Source: Malaciobacter halophilus
GTDB lineage: Bacteria > Campylobacterota > Campylobacteria > Campylobacterales > Arcobacteraceae
DNA: 64,000 nucleotides
Assembly: GCF_002837275.1 (NCBI RefSeq)
Contig: NZ_NXIF01000020.1
Span: forward strand, 1-64,000
Reading direction: 5' to 3'
The notes beneath the pieces were generated by a model. It worked only from the letters and a program-made list of their open reading frames with translations. It did not search any database and was not told the DNA's origin. The stretch's first letter is position 1. Every line of letters begins with the position of its first letter. The position numbers were made by a program, and so were the translations under genes. Shown in pieces: positions 46,786-55,601 of the stretch.

Positions 46786-47529
46786 TTAAACGTATAAACC
46801 ACCATTTACTTTTAGGATTTCTCCTGTGATATAGCTTGAATGGTCACTTAATAAAAATGCTACTGCATCAGCTATTTCACTTGCTTGACCAAATCTACTT
46901 AAAGGAATATTTTTTTCATATTCTGCTTTTATTTCATCTTTTAACTCATCAGTCATGTCAGTTTGAATAAATCCAGGAGTTACTGCATTATATCTTATCC
47001 CTCTTGCAGCAGCTTCTTTTGCAAAAGATTTAGTCATTGCATTTAATCCACCTTTTGAAGCAGAATAGTTTGTTTGCCCAGCATTTCCCATCTCTCCAAC
47101 AATTGAAGAGATATTAACAACAGAACCAAATCTTTTTTTACCCATTGCTTTTAATGCACCTTTACAACCAATAAATGCAGAAGTTAAATTTGCATTAATA
47201 ACATCATTAAAATCATCAACAGACATTCTTAATGCTAGTTTATCTTTAGTAATACCAGCATTGTTTACTAAATATGATAATTCATTATCTGCATCAATAA
47301 TAGTTTTTATAGCAGCATTAAACTCATCTTCTATTGTTACATCAGCTTTGATAATAGCAGCATTCCCACCTTCTGCTTCAATCTCTTCTTTTATTTTTTC
47401 TGCAGCATCAGCTCCACTTCTATAATTAATCCACACTTTCAATCCGTGTGTTGCTAATGTTTTAGCTATTTGTGCACCAATACCTCTACTAGCACCAGTA
47501 ACTAATACATTTTTACCACTAAATTTCAT
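46786..47529 (-). CDS. fabG: 3-oxoacyl-ACP reductase
   Basis: FabG reduces 3-oxoacyl-ACP with NADPH. The 247-residue short-chain dehydrogenase has TGASRGIGAQIAKTLA, NNAGITKDKLALRM, and the catalytic Ser-Tyr-Lys in NISSIVGEMGNAGQTNYSAS then KGG. RYNAVTPGFIQTDMT is a typical FabG loop. Its position before acpP and fabF supports this over other SDR enzymes. An extended -10 lies 77 bases upstream. Confidence 0.96.
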   Translation of the reverse strand: MKFSGKNVLVTGASRGIGAQIAKTLATHGLKVWINYRSGADAAEKIKEEIEAEGGNAAIIKADVTIEDEFNAAIKTIIDADNELSYLVNNAGITKDKLALRMSVDDFNDVINANLTSAFIGCKGALKAMGKKRFGSVVNISSIVGEMGNAGQTNYSASKGGLNAMTKSFAKEAAARGIRYNAVTPGFIQTDMTDELKDEIKAEYEKNIPLSRFGQASEIADAVAFLLSDHSSYITGEILKVNGGLYV

Positions 47530-47605
47530 TTTATTCCTTTCACGTAATTAAATATATTCCAAGTAAAACTAGATGGTTTATTATCCTTTTTTACATTAAG
47601 GCGCA

Positions 47606-47611
47606 ATTATA
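47606..47611 (-). promoter_or_regulatory. -10 element of fabG
   Basis: On the minus strand TGTTATAAT (47614-47606) is an extended -10 with perfect core. It gives a fabG leader of about 70 bases with GAAAGGAAT as the ribosome binding site. Confidence 0.65.
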
Positions 47612-47649
47612 ACACCATTTTTATAAAGAAAGAAAAAAGCAGTTAGCTA

Positions 47650-48552
47650 TTACTTATAAAAAAATTTAATTAAAGTTTTGTTTTTCTTATTTATATAATC
47701 TTCTATTTGAATATAATCACTATTATGTAAAGCTTTCTCTTTACAAATATCATTGCATATATGGCATCCTACACAATTAAAACTATTAAAAACAATTTCA
47801 TTTTTATTGCTATTTTGAAAAATAGCATTTGTAGGACATAAATTTACACAATCTAAACAGTTTGTACATCTATTTTTATCTATTGTTTTGTTAAAAAATA
47901 GTGTAGAGTTTTCAATATTTAATTTTGTTTTTTCATAACCTTTAGATACTTTTTTTAAGTTCTTTATCAATAAATCTTTTATTTGAGGTTTTATTTGATT
48001 TAAAATAAAACTCTTTTGTTTATTTTTTAAAATAGATTTAAATAGATTTTTATTTACAAAATTTTTAAAATCTTTTTTTCTATCTATTTTTTTAAATTCT
48101 ATATAAAAGTTATAATTAAAATATTTTAAAATATTTTTTGTTTGTTTATATATATTTTGTAAATAGAAAAAATTATTTTTTTCTTTATCATACTCTAAAA
48201 TTAGTTTAGGTTTATTTATTACTAAAATTATTAGATAAGTACAATTTAACATTCCAAAAGATGGTATATCATCTCTTTCTTTTATAATATTTTTATTTGA
48301 ATTTATAAAGTTATAAATAAAATTATTTATATCAAAACTATTAATTTTTAGTGCATGTGTAGGACAAACTCCTACACAATCTGCACACTGTGTACATCTT
48401 TTATCAAAAAGTTTAATTTTTTCATTTAGTAAACCTAAAGCATCAAAATTGCACCTTGAAAAACATAAATCACACTCATTTAAAAAGTATTCAGTTCTTA
48501 AGCATTTTAAACTATCTAATTCAAAGGTTTCATTTTTTTGAATAGAGTCCAA
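47650..48552 (-). CDS. Four-cluster ferredoxin-like 4Fe-4S protein
   Basis: The 300-residue protein has two ferredoxin-like halves. The N-terminal half has C17, C27, C30, C34 (C-x9-C-x2-C-x3-C) and C53, C56, C59, C63 (CTQCADCVGVCP). The C-terminal half has C229, C232, C235, C239 (CTNCLDCVNLCP) and C260, C263, C266, C270 (CVGCHICNDIC). That would hold up to four 4Fe-4S clusters. The middle (about residues 75-225) is Lys/Asn/Phe-rich and even more AT-rich than its neighbours. No signal peptide is seen, so it is likely cytoplasmic. The start is TTG at 48552, two bases after queE. A role as electron donor to QueE or a molybdoenzyme is inference. Confidence 0.75.
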   Translation of the reverse strand: MDSIQKNETFELDSLKCLRTEYFLNECDLCFSRCNFDALGLLNEKIKLFDKRCTQCADCVGVCPTHALKINSFDINNFIYNFINSNKNIIKERDDIPSFGMLNCTYLIILVINKPKLILEYDKEKNNFFYLQNIYKQTKNILKYFNYNFYIEFKKIDRKKDFKNFVNKNLFKSILKNKQKSFILNQIKPQIKDLLIKNLKKVSKGYEKTKLNIENSTLFFNKTIDKNRCTNCLDCVNLCPTNAIFQNSNKNEIVFNSFNCVGCHICNDICKEKALHNSDYIQIEDYINKKNKTLIKFFYK

Positions 48553-48554
48553 CT

Positions 48555-49307
48555 TTAAACACCTCTTTTATTGTCCCAAACGCGAATATGTAATCTATCA
48601 CAATATTTAAACCCTTTCTCTAAAGCTAGGTTAATTACAGATTCACTATTTTCATTCATTTGTTGTGCATTATCTCCCATTGGCATAAGATAGACTTCTA
48701 CTTTAGGAAGTTGTTTAAGTATCTCTTCTATTTCACTATTTGCTTGTGATAAGAAGTCTTTATTTACTACAAATTTAAGATATTTATCTTCACATTTATT
48801 TATTATGTTGCTTAAAGTTTTTATATTTACTCTCTTTTTTAAAGGCTCTAAAGAGTTACTTAGTTTTACACTCATAGAAAAAAGTATCTTTTTTTGATAA
48901 TCTTTTGTTATATCTATATTTAATGATGCATTTGTTTCTATTGTTACATGATAATTATTTGAAATATAGTATTCTAAAGTTTTTTGAAACTCTTCATTTT
49001 TCCAATATAAAAGAGGTTCACCTCCTGTGATAACAATATCACATTTATAAGAAGGAAGAAAATTATTCACTTCTTCTATTAGCTCTTTAGAAGTAGAAAA
49101 AGTATGCCATTGGTCTTTAAATGCTAAATCAACTGCATAATAAGAATCACATGCACACTTTTTTATACCACTTGGAGTCTCATATTCAACGGCAAAGCCT
49201 TCACATCTAAAATTGCATTTACCAAAACGTATAAATACAGATGAAGTTCCTACTCTTTTACCTTCTCCTTGAATTGTAGGTCCAAAAATTTCATTTACTT
49301 CAAGCAT
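48555..49307 (-). CDS. queE: 7-carboxy-7-deazaguanine synthase (atypical radical SAM)
   Basis: QueE makes 7-carboxy-7-deazaguanine from carboxytetrahydropterin for queuosine. The 250-residue protein has the QueE opening EIFGPTIQGEGKRVGTSSVF then IRFGKCNFRC, and TGGEPLLYW (about residues 95-103). The cluster Cys are C31, C35, C51 and C53; position 38, where a usual C-x3-C-x2-C enzyme has Cys, is Phe. QueE proteins with stretched cluster loops are known (C-x14-C-x2-C), but this spacing differs. Location beside queD and queC supports the call. Overlaps queD by eight bases. Confidence 0.88.
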   Translation of the reverse strand: MLEVNEIFGPTIQGEGKRVGTSSVFIRFGKCNFRCEGFAVEYETPSGIKKCACDSYYAVDLAFKDQWHTFSTSKELIEEVNNFLPSYKCDIVITGGEPLLYWKNEEFQKTLEYYISNNYHVTIETNASLNIDITKDYQKKILFSMSVKLSNSLEPLKKRVNIKTLSNIINKCEDKYLKFVVNKDFLSQANSEIEEILKQLPKVEVYLMPMGDNAQQMNENSESVINLALEKGFKYCDRLHIRVWDNKRGV

Positions 49308-49833
49308 AAAAAGTACTTTTGCTTTTTGGTGTTTCCAAAAACTCTATATGGGATACTTTTATTCCTAAATTATGCATCTTATTTTGAACAATTTGTAAAA
49401 ACCATGCTGAAAGATTTTCACTAGTTGGAACAAAATCAACCAACACATAACCTTCATAAAGCTCTTTAATATAGTGTTCGTCATTTGAGAATTTTGTTAA
49501 ATCAACTAAGTAATAACCTTGTTCAAACTTTATTAATTCACTCTTTTTTACTTTTGGCAATAAAGTATCAAATAGTGGGTCATTTATATCTAAAATAAAT
49601 TTATGGTCAAGTACATTATCAATAAAAGATTTAAACCAATTAAGATGCTTAAAATCAGTTACCATACCATCTTTTAGCTCTTTAGATTCTAAATATACTA
49701 AGATTTTTCCTTGATGTCCATGTAAATGTCTACATTTTAAGCACCCATCCAATGAAAAATCAGTATTTAATGTTTGAGACCAAACCCTATGACCATAACA
49801 AAAATCAAACTCTTTTGATATTTTCCAGTGCAT
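49300..49833 (-). CDS. queD: 6-carboxy-5,6,7,8-tetrahydropterin synthase
   Basis: QueD converts dihydroneopterin triphosphate to carboxytetrahydropterin. The 177-residue protein has FDFCYGHRVW (Zn ligand H15) and CRHLHGHQGKILVYL with C34 as the likely catalytic Cys and H38 and H40 as Zn ligands, spaced as in E. coli QueD. It is about 55 residues longer than the E. coli protein because of an inserted middle region. It overlaps queC by one base and queE by eight. Confidence 0.9.
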   Translation of the reverse strand: MHWKISKEFDFCYGHRVWSQTLNTDFSLDGCLKCRHLHGHQGKILVYLESKELKDGMVTDFKHLNWFKSFIDNVLDHKFILDINDPLFDTLLPKVKKSELIKFEQGYYLVDLTKFSNDEHYIKELYEGYVLVDFVPTSENLSAWFLQIVQNKMHNLGIKVSHIEFLETPKSKSTFYA

Positions 49834-50504
49834 TATTTTACCTTATAAGGAATTTTATCTTCACTATTTGCTTTTTTAAATCCATTAAGTCTTAATCTAC
49901 AACTATCACAAACTCCACATGCCTCTTCTTCTTCTTTATAACAAGACCAAGTAAGGTTTAATGGAACATTTAATTCAAGTGCTTTTAAAACAATTTCATC
50001 TTTCATTAGATGAACTAAAGGTGTTTTAATTTCAAGTACAGTACTTTCTTTTGTACCTACATTAATTGTATTTGTAATTGATTTTATAAAATCATCTGTA
50101 CAGTCTGGATAACCTGAACTATCTTCTTCAACCACTCCAATAAAAAGTGCATTAGCACTCTCTTTTTCAGCAATTGCAGTTGCAATTGATAAAAAAATAC
50201 CATTTCTAAAAGGTACATATGTAATTGGTACACCAGATTCAAGTCCATCTACTGGAACATCAATAGATTTATCTGTTAATGCACTTGCTCCAATTTGAGT
50301 AAAAAATGGAATATCAATTTCATATTTTTCTTTAATTTGCAAATCTTCACAAATATCTCTAAATGCTTTAAGCTCTCTTTTCTCTGTTCTTTGTCCATAA
50401 TTAAAGTGAACGGCAATAATATCATAACCTTCATCTTTTGCCATGTATGATGCCAATGTAGAGTCCATTCCTCCACTTAATATACAAACTGCTCTTTTTT
50501 TCAT
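49833..50504 (-). CDS. queC: 7-cyano-7-deazaguanine synthase
   Basis: QueC makes preQ0 from carboxydeazaguanine, ammonia and ATP. Starting at ATG 50504 the protein has 223 residues, with [20 protein letters not shown] as the PP-loop near the N terminus, [12 protein letters not shown], and the Zn site C-x7-C-x2-C-x2-C in [18 protein letters not shown] near the C terminus. The chosen ATG overlaps the moeA stop (ATGA); an earlier frame start at 50546 would lie well inside moeA. Confidence 0.95.
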   Translation of the reverse strand: MKKRAVCILSGGMDSTLASYMAKDEGYDIIAVHFNYGQRTEKRELKAFRDICEDLQIKEKYEIDIPFFTQIGASALTDKSIDVPVDGLESGVPITYVPFRNGIFLSIATAIAEKESANALFIGVVEEDSSGYPDCTDDFIKSITNTINVGTKESTVLEIKTPLVHLMKDEIVLKALELNVPLNLTWSCYKEEEEACGVCDSCRLRLNGFKKANSEDKIPYKVK

Positions 50505-51715
50505 TTTGTTAAAAAATCCTTTTTTACATCTGTAAAAAATTTCCAATTTATTGGTAAGATTTTAATTTGTTCATCTTTTAATAGTTCATCTTTTTTTTCA
50601 TCTACTACAATCATACTATTTGCATTTGAAAGGACATTTACCATACCTGGTGCTCTTTTTTGTGAAGGAGTAAAATATTCTCCATCAAAATCACCTGGAA
50701 TAATTGTTGTTCTTTTTTTATTTTTTAACTCTTCTGATATTTTTCCTAATATAAAATTATGAAAAATATTTCTTGAACCTCTTAATTTTTGTAAAATAAC
50801 TTTTCCAAAAAGTTCAAAAATAAGTGCTGAAGCTAATGGATTACCTGGTAAGTTTAAGATATAAGTATCTTTAATTTTTCCAAAAACTGTTGGTTTACCT
50901 GGTTTTACATAGATTCCATCAATAATTGTTTTAAAGTCTAAAGTATTAAATGCCTCTTTTGTAAAATCAGCATCTCCTACACTTACACCACCTGATGTAA
51001 CAATTAAATCAGCATCTAAAGAGTTTTCAATTAGCTCTTTAATAGAATCAACACTATCTTTTGCTTGTCCCATAAAAGTAACTTCACAGCCAAGTTCAAT
51101 TGCTCTTGCTAAAAATGTAGGAGTATTTGAATTATAAATTTGATAATCCTCAATTTTTTCATAATGAAGCTTTAACTCTTCTCCTGATGCAAAAATAGCA
51201 ATTTTTGGTTTTTTATATACTTTTATATGTGAAAAACCTTGAGATGAAAGTAGGGTGATTTTTGCGAAATTGATTCTATCACCTTTTTTTAGTAAAAGTT
51301 CATTTAAACTAATATCTTCACCAATATATCTAATATGTTGAAACTCTTTTACATCTTTTGTTATTGATATTTTATTATTATGTTTTTTTGTCTCTTCTTT
51401 AGGTATTATAGCTGTTGTATTTTTAGGAACTCTAGCTCCAGTCATTATTTTAACGCAACAATTTTCTTTAAGTTCAATAGTATTATTATCTCCTGCAAAA
51501 ATTGTATCTATAACTTCTAATGGATTATTTCTATCTTCAAATCTAATAGCATAACCATCCATTGCTGAGTTATCAAATTTTGGTAGAGCAGAAGTTGCAT
51601 AAATATCTTTTGCACAAACTCTATTAATACTCTCTTCAATTGGTATGATTTCAAATTTTAAATCAACCTTCAAATTCTCAATAATATTTAATGTTTCATT
51701 AACGCTAAAAGCCAT
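50501..51715 (-). CDS. moeA: Molybdopterin molybdenumtransferase
   Basis: MoeA inserts molybdate into adenylylated molybdopterin. The 404-residue protein has [20 protein letters not shown] (about residues 40-59), [12 protein letters not shown], the MoaB/Mog-like domain with [20 protein letters not shown] and [18 protein letters not shown], and [12 protein letters not shown] followed by [12 protein letters not shown]. All are standard MoeA motifs. It begins the moeA-queC-queD-queE-ferredoxin operon. Confidence 0.94.
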   Translation of the reverse strand: MAFSVNETLNIIENLKVDLKFEIIPIEESINRVCAKDIYATSALPKFDNSAMDGYAIRFEDRNNPLEVIDTIFAGDNNTIELKENCCVKIMTGARVPKNTTAIIPKEETKKHNNKISITKDVKEFQHIRYIGEDISLNELLLKKGDRINFAKITLLSSQGFSHIKVYKKPKIAIFASGEELKLHYEKIEDYQIYNSNTPTFLARAIELGCEVTFMGQAKDSVDSIKELIENSLDADLIVTSGGVSVGDADFTKEAFNTLDFKTIIDGIYVKPGKPTVFGKIKDTYILNLPGNPLASALIFELFGKVILQKLRGSRNIFHNFILGKISEELKNKKRTTIIPGDFDGEYFTPSQKRAPGMVNVLSNANSMIVVDEKKDELLKDEQIKILPINWKFFTDVKKDFLTK

Positions 51716-51750
51716 TTAATTCCTTTACTAATACCTTATGACAAGTTTGC

Positions 51751-51756
51751 TATAAT
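51751..51756 (+). promoter_or_regulatory. -10 element of the membrane protein-rsmE pair
   Basis: TTTGCTATAAT (51746-51756) is an extended -10 with a perfect TATAAT. The ATG is 30 bases further on, preceded by AGAGAGA. Confidence 0.65.
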
Positions 51757-51785
51757 ACCAAAATTTTTTAAAAGAGAGATAAACA

Positions 51786-52190
51786 ATGGAAATTATGCAA
51801 GAAGCAGTTACAACTCACGTTTATGCGATATATTTTTTCTTAATAATTATACTTTTTAATTTTTACAGTTTAGTAACAGTTAAAAATTTTGTAAAATTAG
51901 GGAAAAGATTAAAGATTATGACTCCTTTATATCACTTGTCAAATGCAGTGATAATGTACACAGGAGCAATTGTTTCTGCTTATGCTCATCATTTTAGCTT
52001 TACCGTAATTCTTATGATTGCAGCATCAATCTTTTTATTAGTAATTGAAATAAAAAGATATAAAAAAATGAGAGTAATAAAATCAACAGACACTAAACTA
52101 CAAGAAGAGTTTATACCTTATGCTAAAAAAATATACACAATAGAACTAAGTGTATTAGTAGCTGTTTATATTATTTCAAAGGTATTTTAA
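51786..52190 (+). CDS. Small membrane protein of unknown function
   Basis: I do not recognise this 134-residue protein. It has about four membrane helices: residues 11-31 (VYAIYFFLIIILFNFYSLVT), 48-65, 69-87 (FSFTVILMIAASIFLLVI) and 114-132. Short basic loops (KLGKRLK, KRYKKMR) lie between. Conserved-looking His (YHLSN, YAHHF) might bind metal or heme. It is directly joined to rsmE: its stop is followed at once by the rsmE ATG. A helper role in that unit is not evident. Confidence 0.75.
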   Translation: MEIMQEAVTTHVYAIYFFLIIILFNFYSLVTVKNFVKLGKRLKIMTPLYHLSNAVIMYTGAIVSAYAHHFSFTVILMIAASIFLLVIEIKRYKKMRVIKSTDTKLQEEFIPYAKKIYTIELSVLVAVYIISKVF

Positions 52191-52862
52191 ATGCAATTTA
52201 CTTATCATGCAGAAGCAAAAAATGAGATAATTAAATTGGAAAATGATAGTTTTAAACACTTAATTAAAGCAAGAAGACATAAGGTAGGACAAGAGATTGC
52301 TTTTAGGAACTTAGAAGATGAGTTTTTATACTTTTATGAAATAGAAACAATTGATAGAAGAAGCGCCTTGTTAAAGCTTAAATCTTCAAAACACAATATA
52401 GTAAGAGCTAATAAGATTTTACATATTGCTTGGTGTATTGTTGACCCTAAAACTGTGGAAAAAGAGCTTTCATATTTAAATGAATTAGGAGTTGCAAAAA
52501 TAACTTTTATACCTTGTGAATATTCACAAAACAACTTTAAATTAAATTTTGAGAAGATGAACAAAATACTTTTAAACTCTTCTCAACAGTGTGGAAGAAG
52601 TGATATTATTAGATTAGATACAGCATTAAGTTTAGAAGAGTTTATAAAAGACAACCCTGATGCTTATATGCTTAATTTTTCTCAAAACTTGGTGGAGGAT
52701 AATAAAAATAGTATTAAAACGATTATAATAGGATGTGAAGGTGGATTTTCAAGTAAAGAGGTTGAAAGTTTTAATAAGAATAAAATTGTAGGATTTAATA
52801 CAAATTTAATTTTAAAGTCTCAAACAGCTATTACAGCTGTTGCTGCAAAAATATTAATTTAA
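52191..52862 (+). CDS. rsmE: 16S rRNA (uracil-1498-N3)-methyltransferase
   Basis: RsmE methylates U1498 in the 30S decoding region. The 223-residue protein has an N-terminal PUA-like part (DSFKHLIKARRHKVGQEIAF) and a SPOUT knot with KTVEKELSYLNELGVAKITF, SSQQCGRSDI, IIIGCEGGFSSKEV and the closing LILKSQTAITAVAAKIL. It lacks the usual perfect QSxR before the glycine loop (here SSQQCGRS), which is still close. No gap from the upstream gene. Confidence 0.92.
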   Translation: MQFTYHAEAKNEIIKLENDSFKHLIKARRHKVGQEIAFRNLEDEFLYFYEIETIDRRSALLKLKSSKHNIVRANKILHIAWCIVDPKTVEKELSYLNELGVAKITFIPCEYSQNNFKLNFEKMNKILLNSSQQCGRSDIIRLDTALSLEEFIKDNPDAYMLNFSQNLVEDNKNSIKTIIIGCEGGFSSKEVESFNKNKIVGFNTNLILKSQTAITAVAAKILI

Positions 52863-52863
52863 T

Positions 52864-52895
52864 AAAAAGATAAACTTAAGATAGTTTATCTTTTT
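52864..52895. terminator. Bidirectional terminator, rsmE / cytochrome gene
   Basis: AAAAAGATAAACT (52864-52876) and AGTTTATCTTTTT (52883-52895) form a perfect 13-bp stem with a 6-base loop and A/T runs at its ends. It lies between convergent genes. Confidence 0.88.
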
Positions 52896-52899
52896 ACCC

Positions 52900-53295
52900 T
52901 TACCAACTTCTAACTATAGAGTGACATCTTGAACATGCATTTAAGATATCTGAGTATGCATTTGCAGCATTTAAATATGCTTTATCATCTAAATTTAGCT
53001 CTAAAATATTAATATCTAAAGTAATTCTTTTAGAAGCATTAGATGCAACATTTACCATATGTTTTTTATCTTTTGGTAAATATTTAGCAATGATTTTTTC
53101 ATCAGAAAATAATTTATTTCCATCTTGAACAAGTTTAGCACCACTTCTAATTAATTCAATATTGTTATTTAAAAAACCTTGTTGAATTTGAGTCATTCCT
53201 TGTTCCATAATAGACATAGATTTCTGCATAACATCTTGTGCACTAGCCACACCAAATGCTAATGTACATGCTAATACGATTTTTCCTAACTTCAT
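52900..53295 (-). CDS. Periplasmic cytochrome c'-like protein
   Basis: The 131-residue protein has a signal peptide (about residues 1-19, ending GVASAQ) and then only helical-looking sequence, ending in CSRCHS (about residues 122-127). A heme motif at the C-terminal end of a helix bundle is the layout of cytochromes c' and c-556. The ligand-binding role of c' proteins (NO, O2) cannot be concluded here. It is monocistronic, just downstream of petC. Confidence 0.8.
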   Translation of the reverse strand: MKLGKIVLACTLAFGVASAQDVMQKSMSIMEQGMTQIQQGFLNNNIELIRSGAKLVQDGNKLFSDEKIIAKYLPKDKKHMVNVASNASKRITLDINILELNLDDKAYLNAANAYSDILNACSRCHSIVRSW

Positions 53296-53421
53296 TTTTG
53301 TCCCTTTAATTTTTGTTACAATTATGTTACTATTTAATCTGTTAAACAGTACTTAAGTTTTATAAAAAAATTTAATAATTGAAAAAAATAAAAAAGTTAT
53401 TTGTAGAATTGTAGCAGGCAT

Positions 53422-53456
53422 AAAAAAAGGCCTAGATATGTATCTAGACCTTTTGT
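53422..53456 (-). terminator. Intrinsic terminator after petC
   Basis: AAAAGGCCTAGATA (53425-53438) and TATCTAGACCTTTT (53441-53454) pair with one mismatch. On the minus strand a T-run follows. It is about 15 bases after the petC stop. Confidence 0.82.
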
Positions 53457-53470
53457 TTATATAAAAACTA

Positions 53471-54343
53471 TTAGTGTAGTTCTCTCCAAATTTTTGCTTT
53501 CCATAACCAAGCAAAAATTGCAAGAATAACTAAATAAATTAAGAATTTAGGCCCTAAAGCCTCTCTTTCTGCTTTTTTAGAATCACCAACTTGTTCCATA
53601 TAATCTATAACTTGTTGCTCTGCATCTTGAGTTAAACCAACTCTAGGCATAGCAGTTCCCTCTAAATGTTTTTGAGGGTCATTAACAAATGTATGTAAGT
53701 ATGACTCACCTCTACTTCTGATATATTGAGATAAATCAGGAGGTAGTTTACCCATATATGCTTTGATATTTTCATTAGGAGTTTTAGCAGCCATTGTACC
53801 ACCTTTCATATCTCCATATTTAATACCATGACATCTTTGACAAGCATCAACAAACACTTCTTTGTTTGACATCTTTTCAGGTGCAATTGATTGTAAATAA
53901 GCAACCATATCTGCAATCTCTTGTGGTTTCATCCAAGAGTAACCTGGCATTGGATGAATTCTTCCATCTTTAAATTTATGCTCAACTTTTGAAGCTTTTG
54001 CAGGGTCTTTAATAAATGCAGCTAAATAATCTGCATTATAAATTTTCCCAGCAGTACTTAAATCTGGTGGAACAACTCCATAGCTTGCAGCAGAAGTTGC
54101 ATCATCCATTACAGGAGGGAATCCCTCTTTTTCAATAGAGTGACAAGCAGTACAGTTAGCTTGAACTAATGCTGCACCATTTGTAGCATTACCTTGTAAT
54201 CCATTTAATCCATCAACATCTTTGAACTCATAATCAGCTGGCTCAACATGAGGGTGCATTTGTGAGTGAGCAAATGGCTCAACTCCCCAATAAGTAATAA
54301 GAGTAAATACTACTACTACTGCTAATATTTTTAATTCTCTCAT
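53471..54343 (-). CDS. petC: Ubiquinol-cytochrome c reductase, di-heme cytochrome c1
   Basis: This is the cytochrome c subunit of the bc1 complex. The 290-residue protein has an N-terminal helix (about residues 5-20) and a C-terminal anchor helix (about 268-284, FLIYLVILAIFAWLW). Two heme motifs are seen: CTACH (C64 to H68) and CQRCH (C168 to H172). The di-heme form is usual in Campylobacterota, unlike the mono-heme c1 of alphaproteobacteria and mitochondria. GTAMPRVG and HPMPGYSW offer Met ligands. Its start overlaps the petB stop by one base. Confidence 0.94.
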   Translation of the reverse strand: MRELKILAVVVVFTLITYWGVEPFAHSQMHPHVEPADYEFKDVDGLNGLQGNATNGAALVQANCTACHSIEKEGFPPVMDDATSAASYGVVPPDLSTAGKIYNADYLAAFIKDPAKASKVEHKFKDGRIHPMPGYSWMKPQEIADMVAYLQSIAPEKMSNKEVFVDACQRCHGIKYGDMKGGTMAAKTPNENIKAYMGKLPPDLSQYIRSRGESYLHTFVNDPQKHLEGTAMPRVGLTQDAEQQVIDYMEQVGDSKKAEREALGPKFLIYLVILAIFAWLWKAKIWRELH

Positions 54344-55590
54344 TATGCACCTCTCTTTTTAGCATCAGCTTTTGTAATAATTGGTAAAAGAATAAATAGA
54401 ATTATAAATACCATAGCAGATACAAATCCTACCCATGCGTTAATACCTGTTGGAGGTAGTTTACCATATACAGTTAATACAATTAAGTCAACCATTAAAA
54501 TCCAGAACCAAATATTAAATCCAGGTCTTTTATGAGCTGGTAATACTTCAGGATCTCTATCTAAGAATGGTAAGATAAAGAAGATAACGTTTGCAAATCC
54601 AAATGCAGCAAGACCAATATCAAATGCTTTAATAGGTCCAACATCAAAGAAGAAACCTCTTAATACTTCATATGACCATAAGAAATACCACTCAGGATAA
54701 ATATGCGCTGGAGTAACCATGTTATCAGCAGGGTCGAAGTTTACTGGGTCCATTGCAAAATTGTAATGGAAGAATACTAAATAAAAATAGAATATCAAGA
54801 AAATTCCAAGTACAGCTAAATCTTTAGAGATAAATACTGGCCAAAATGGAATAACTTTAGACTCTTTTTTATTTCCACTTAAATACTTTTCAGCCTCAGC
54901 ATCATAATCAATATCTTCAGACTCTTGATTATTAACGTGAGGAATTCTTAATGTATAGAAGTGAAGTACAATAATACCCATAATAACAATTGGTAATAAA
55001 AATACGTGTAACATAAAGAATCTTGTTAATGTAGCATCAGCAACATTAAAGTCACCTCTAATCCATACAACTAATGCATCACCGATAAATGGTACACCAC
55101 CAAAAAGGTTAGTAATAACCATTGCCGCCCAGTAAGACATTTGTCCCCATGGTAACATATATCCAGAGAATCCAGCAGCAGAGAATGTAACAAATAATAA
55201 CATACCTGAAATCCAAATCATCTCTCTACCTTGTTTATAAGAACCATAGTAGATACCTGTTAACATGTGAATATAGATGATTAAAAATACAACAGAAGCA
55301 GCAACACCGTGCATATGTCTAAATAACCAACCATATGCAACTTCTTGCATAATTGTATAGTTTACAGAGTCAAATGCTAAATTCACATCTGGCTTGTAGT
55401 ACATCATTAAGAAAATTCCAGAAATTACTAAAATACCAAAAGTAGTAGCTAGTAATACACCCATTGCCCATAAGAAGTTAATATCTTTTGGAATCCAATA
55501 CTCAGTCATTAAAACTTTGTTAAGTGTAGTAGTATTTAATCTTTGATCTAACCACTCACCAACAGAGTTTGCTTTCGTAAATTTTGCCAT
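54343..55590 (-). CDS. petB: Ubiquinol-cytochrome c reductase, cytochrome b
   Basis: Cytochrome b oxidises quinol across the inner membrane. The 415-residue protein has about eight helices. RHMHGVAASVVFLIIYIHML holds the first pair of heme His; HVFLLPIVIMGIIVLHFYTL holds the second pair. GFSGYMLPWGQMSYW and HIYPEWYFLWSYEVLR (PEWY) form the quinol-oxidation site. Length fits bacterial bc1 cytochrome b. It follows petA by 11 bases. Confidence 0.96.
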   Translation of the reverse strand: MAKFTKANSVGEWLDQRLNTTTLNKVLMTEYWIPKDINFLWAMGVLLATTFGILVISGIFLMMYYKPDVNLAFDSVNYTIMQEVAYGWLFRHMHGVAASVVFLIIYIHMLTGIYYGSYKQGREMIWISGMLLFVTFSAAGFSGYMLPWGQMSYWAAMVITNLFGGVPFIGDALVVWIRGDFNVADATLTRFFMLHVFLLPIVIMGIIVLHFYTLRIPHVNNQESEDIDYDAEAEKYLSGNKKESKVIPFWPVFISKDLAVLGIFLIFYFYLVFFHYNFAMDPVNFDPADNMVTPAHIYPEWYFLWSYEVLRGFFFDVGPIKAFDIGLAAFGFANVIFFILPFLDRDPEVLPAHKRPGFNIWFWILMVDLIVLTVYGKLPPTGINAWVGFVSAMVFIILFILLPIITKADAKKRGA

Positions 55591-55601
55591 AAATTAACTC
55601 C

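Noticed and set aside
50505-50546. Longer queC from 50546
   Set aside because: It would extend 46 bases into moeA. The ATGA overlap at 50504 fits the compact style and the family N terminus.
53296-53350. Inverted repeats GTAACATAATTGTAAC-like and CTGTTAAACAG upstream of the cytochrome c' gene as an operator
   Set aside because: The repeats are short and AT-rich, with no clear promoter context, so no regulatory site can be supported.
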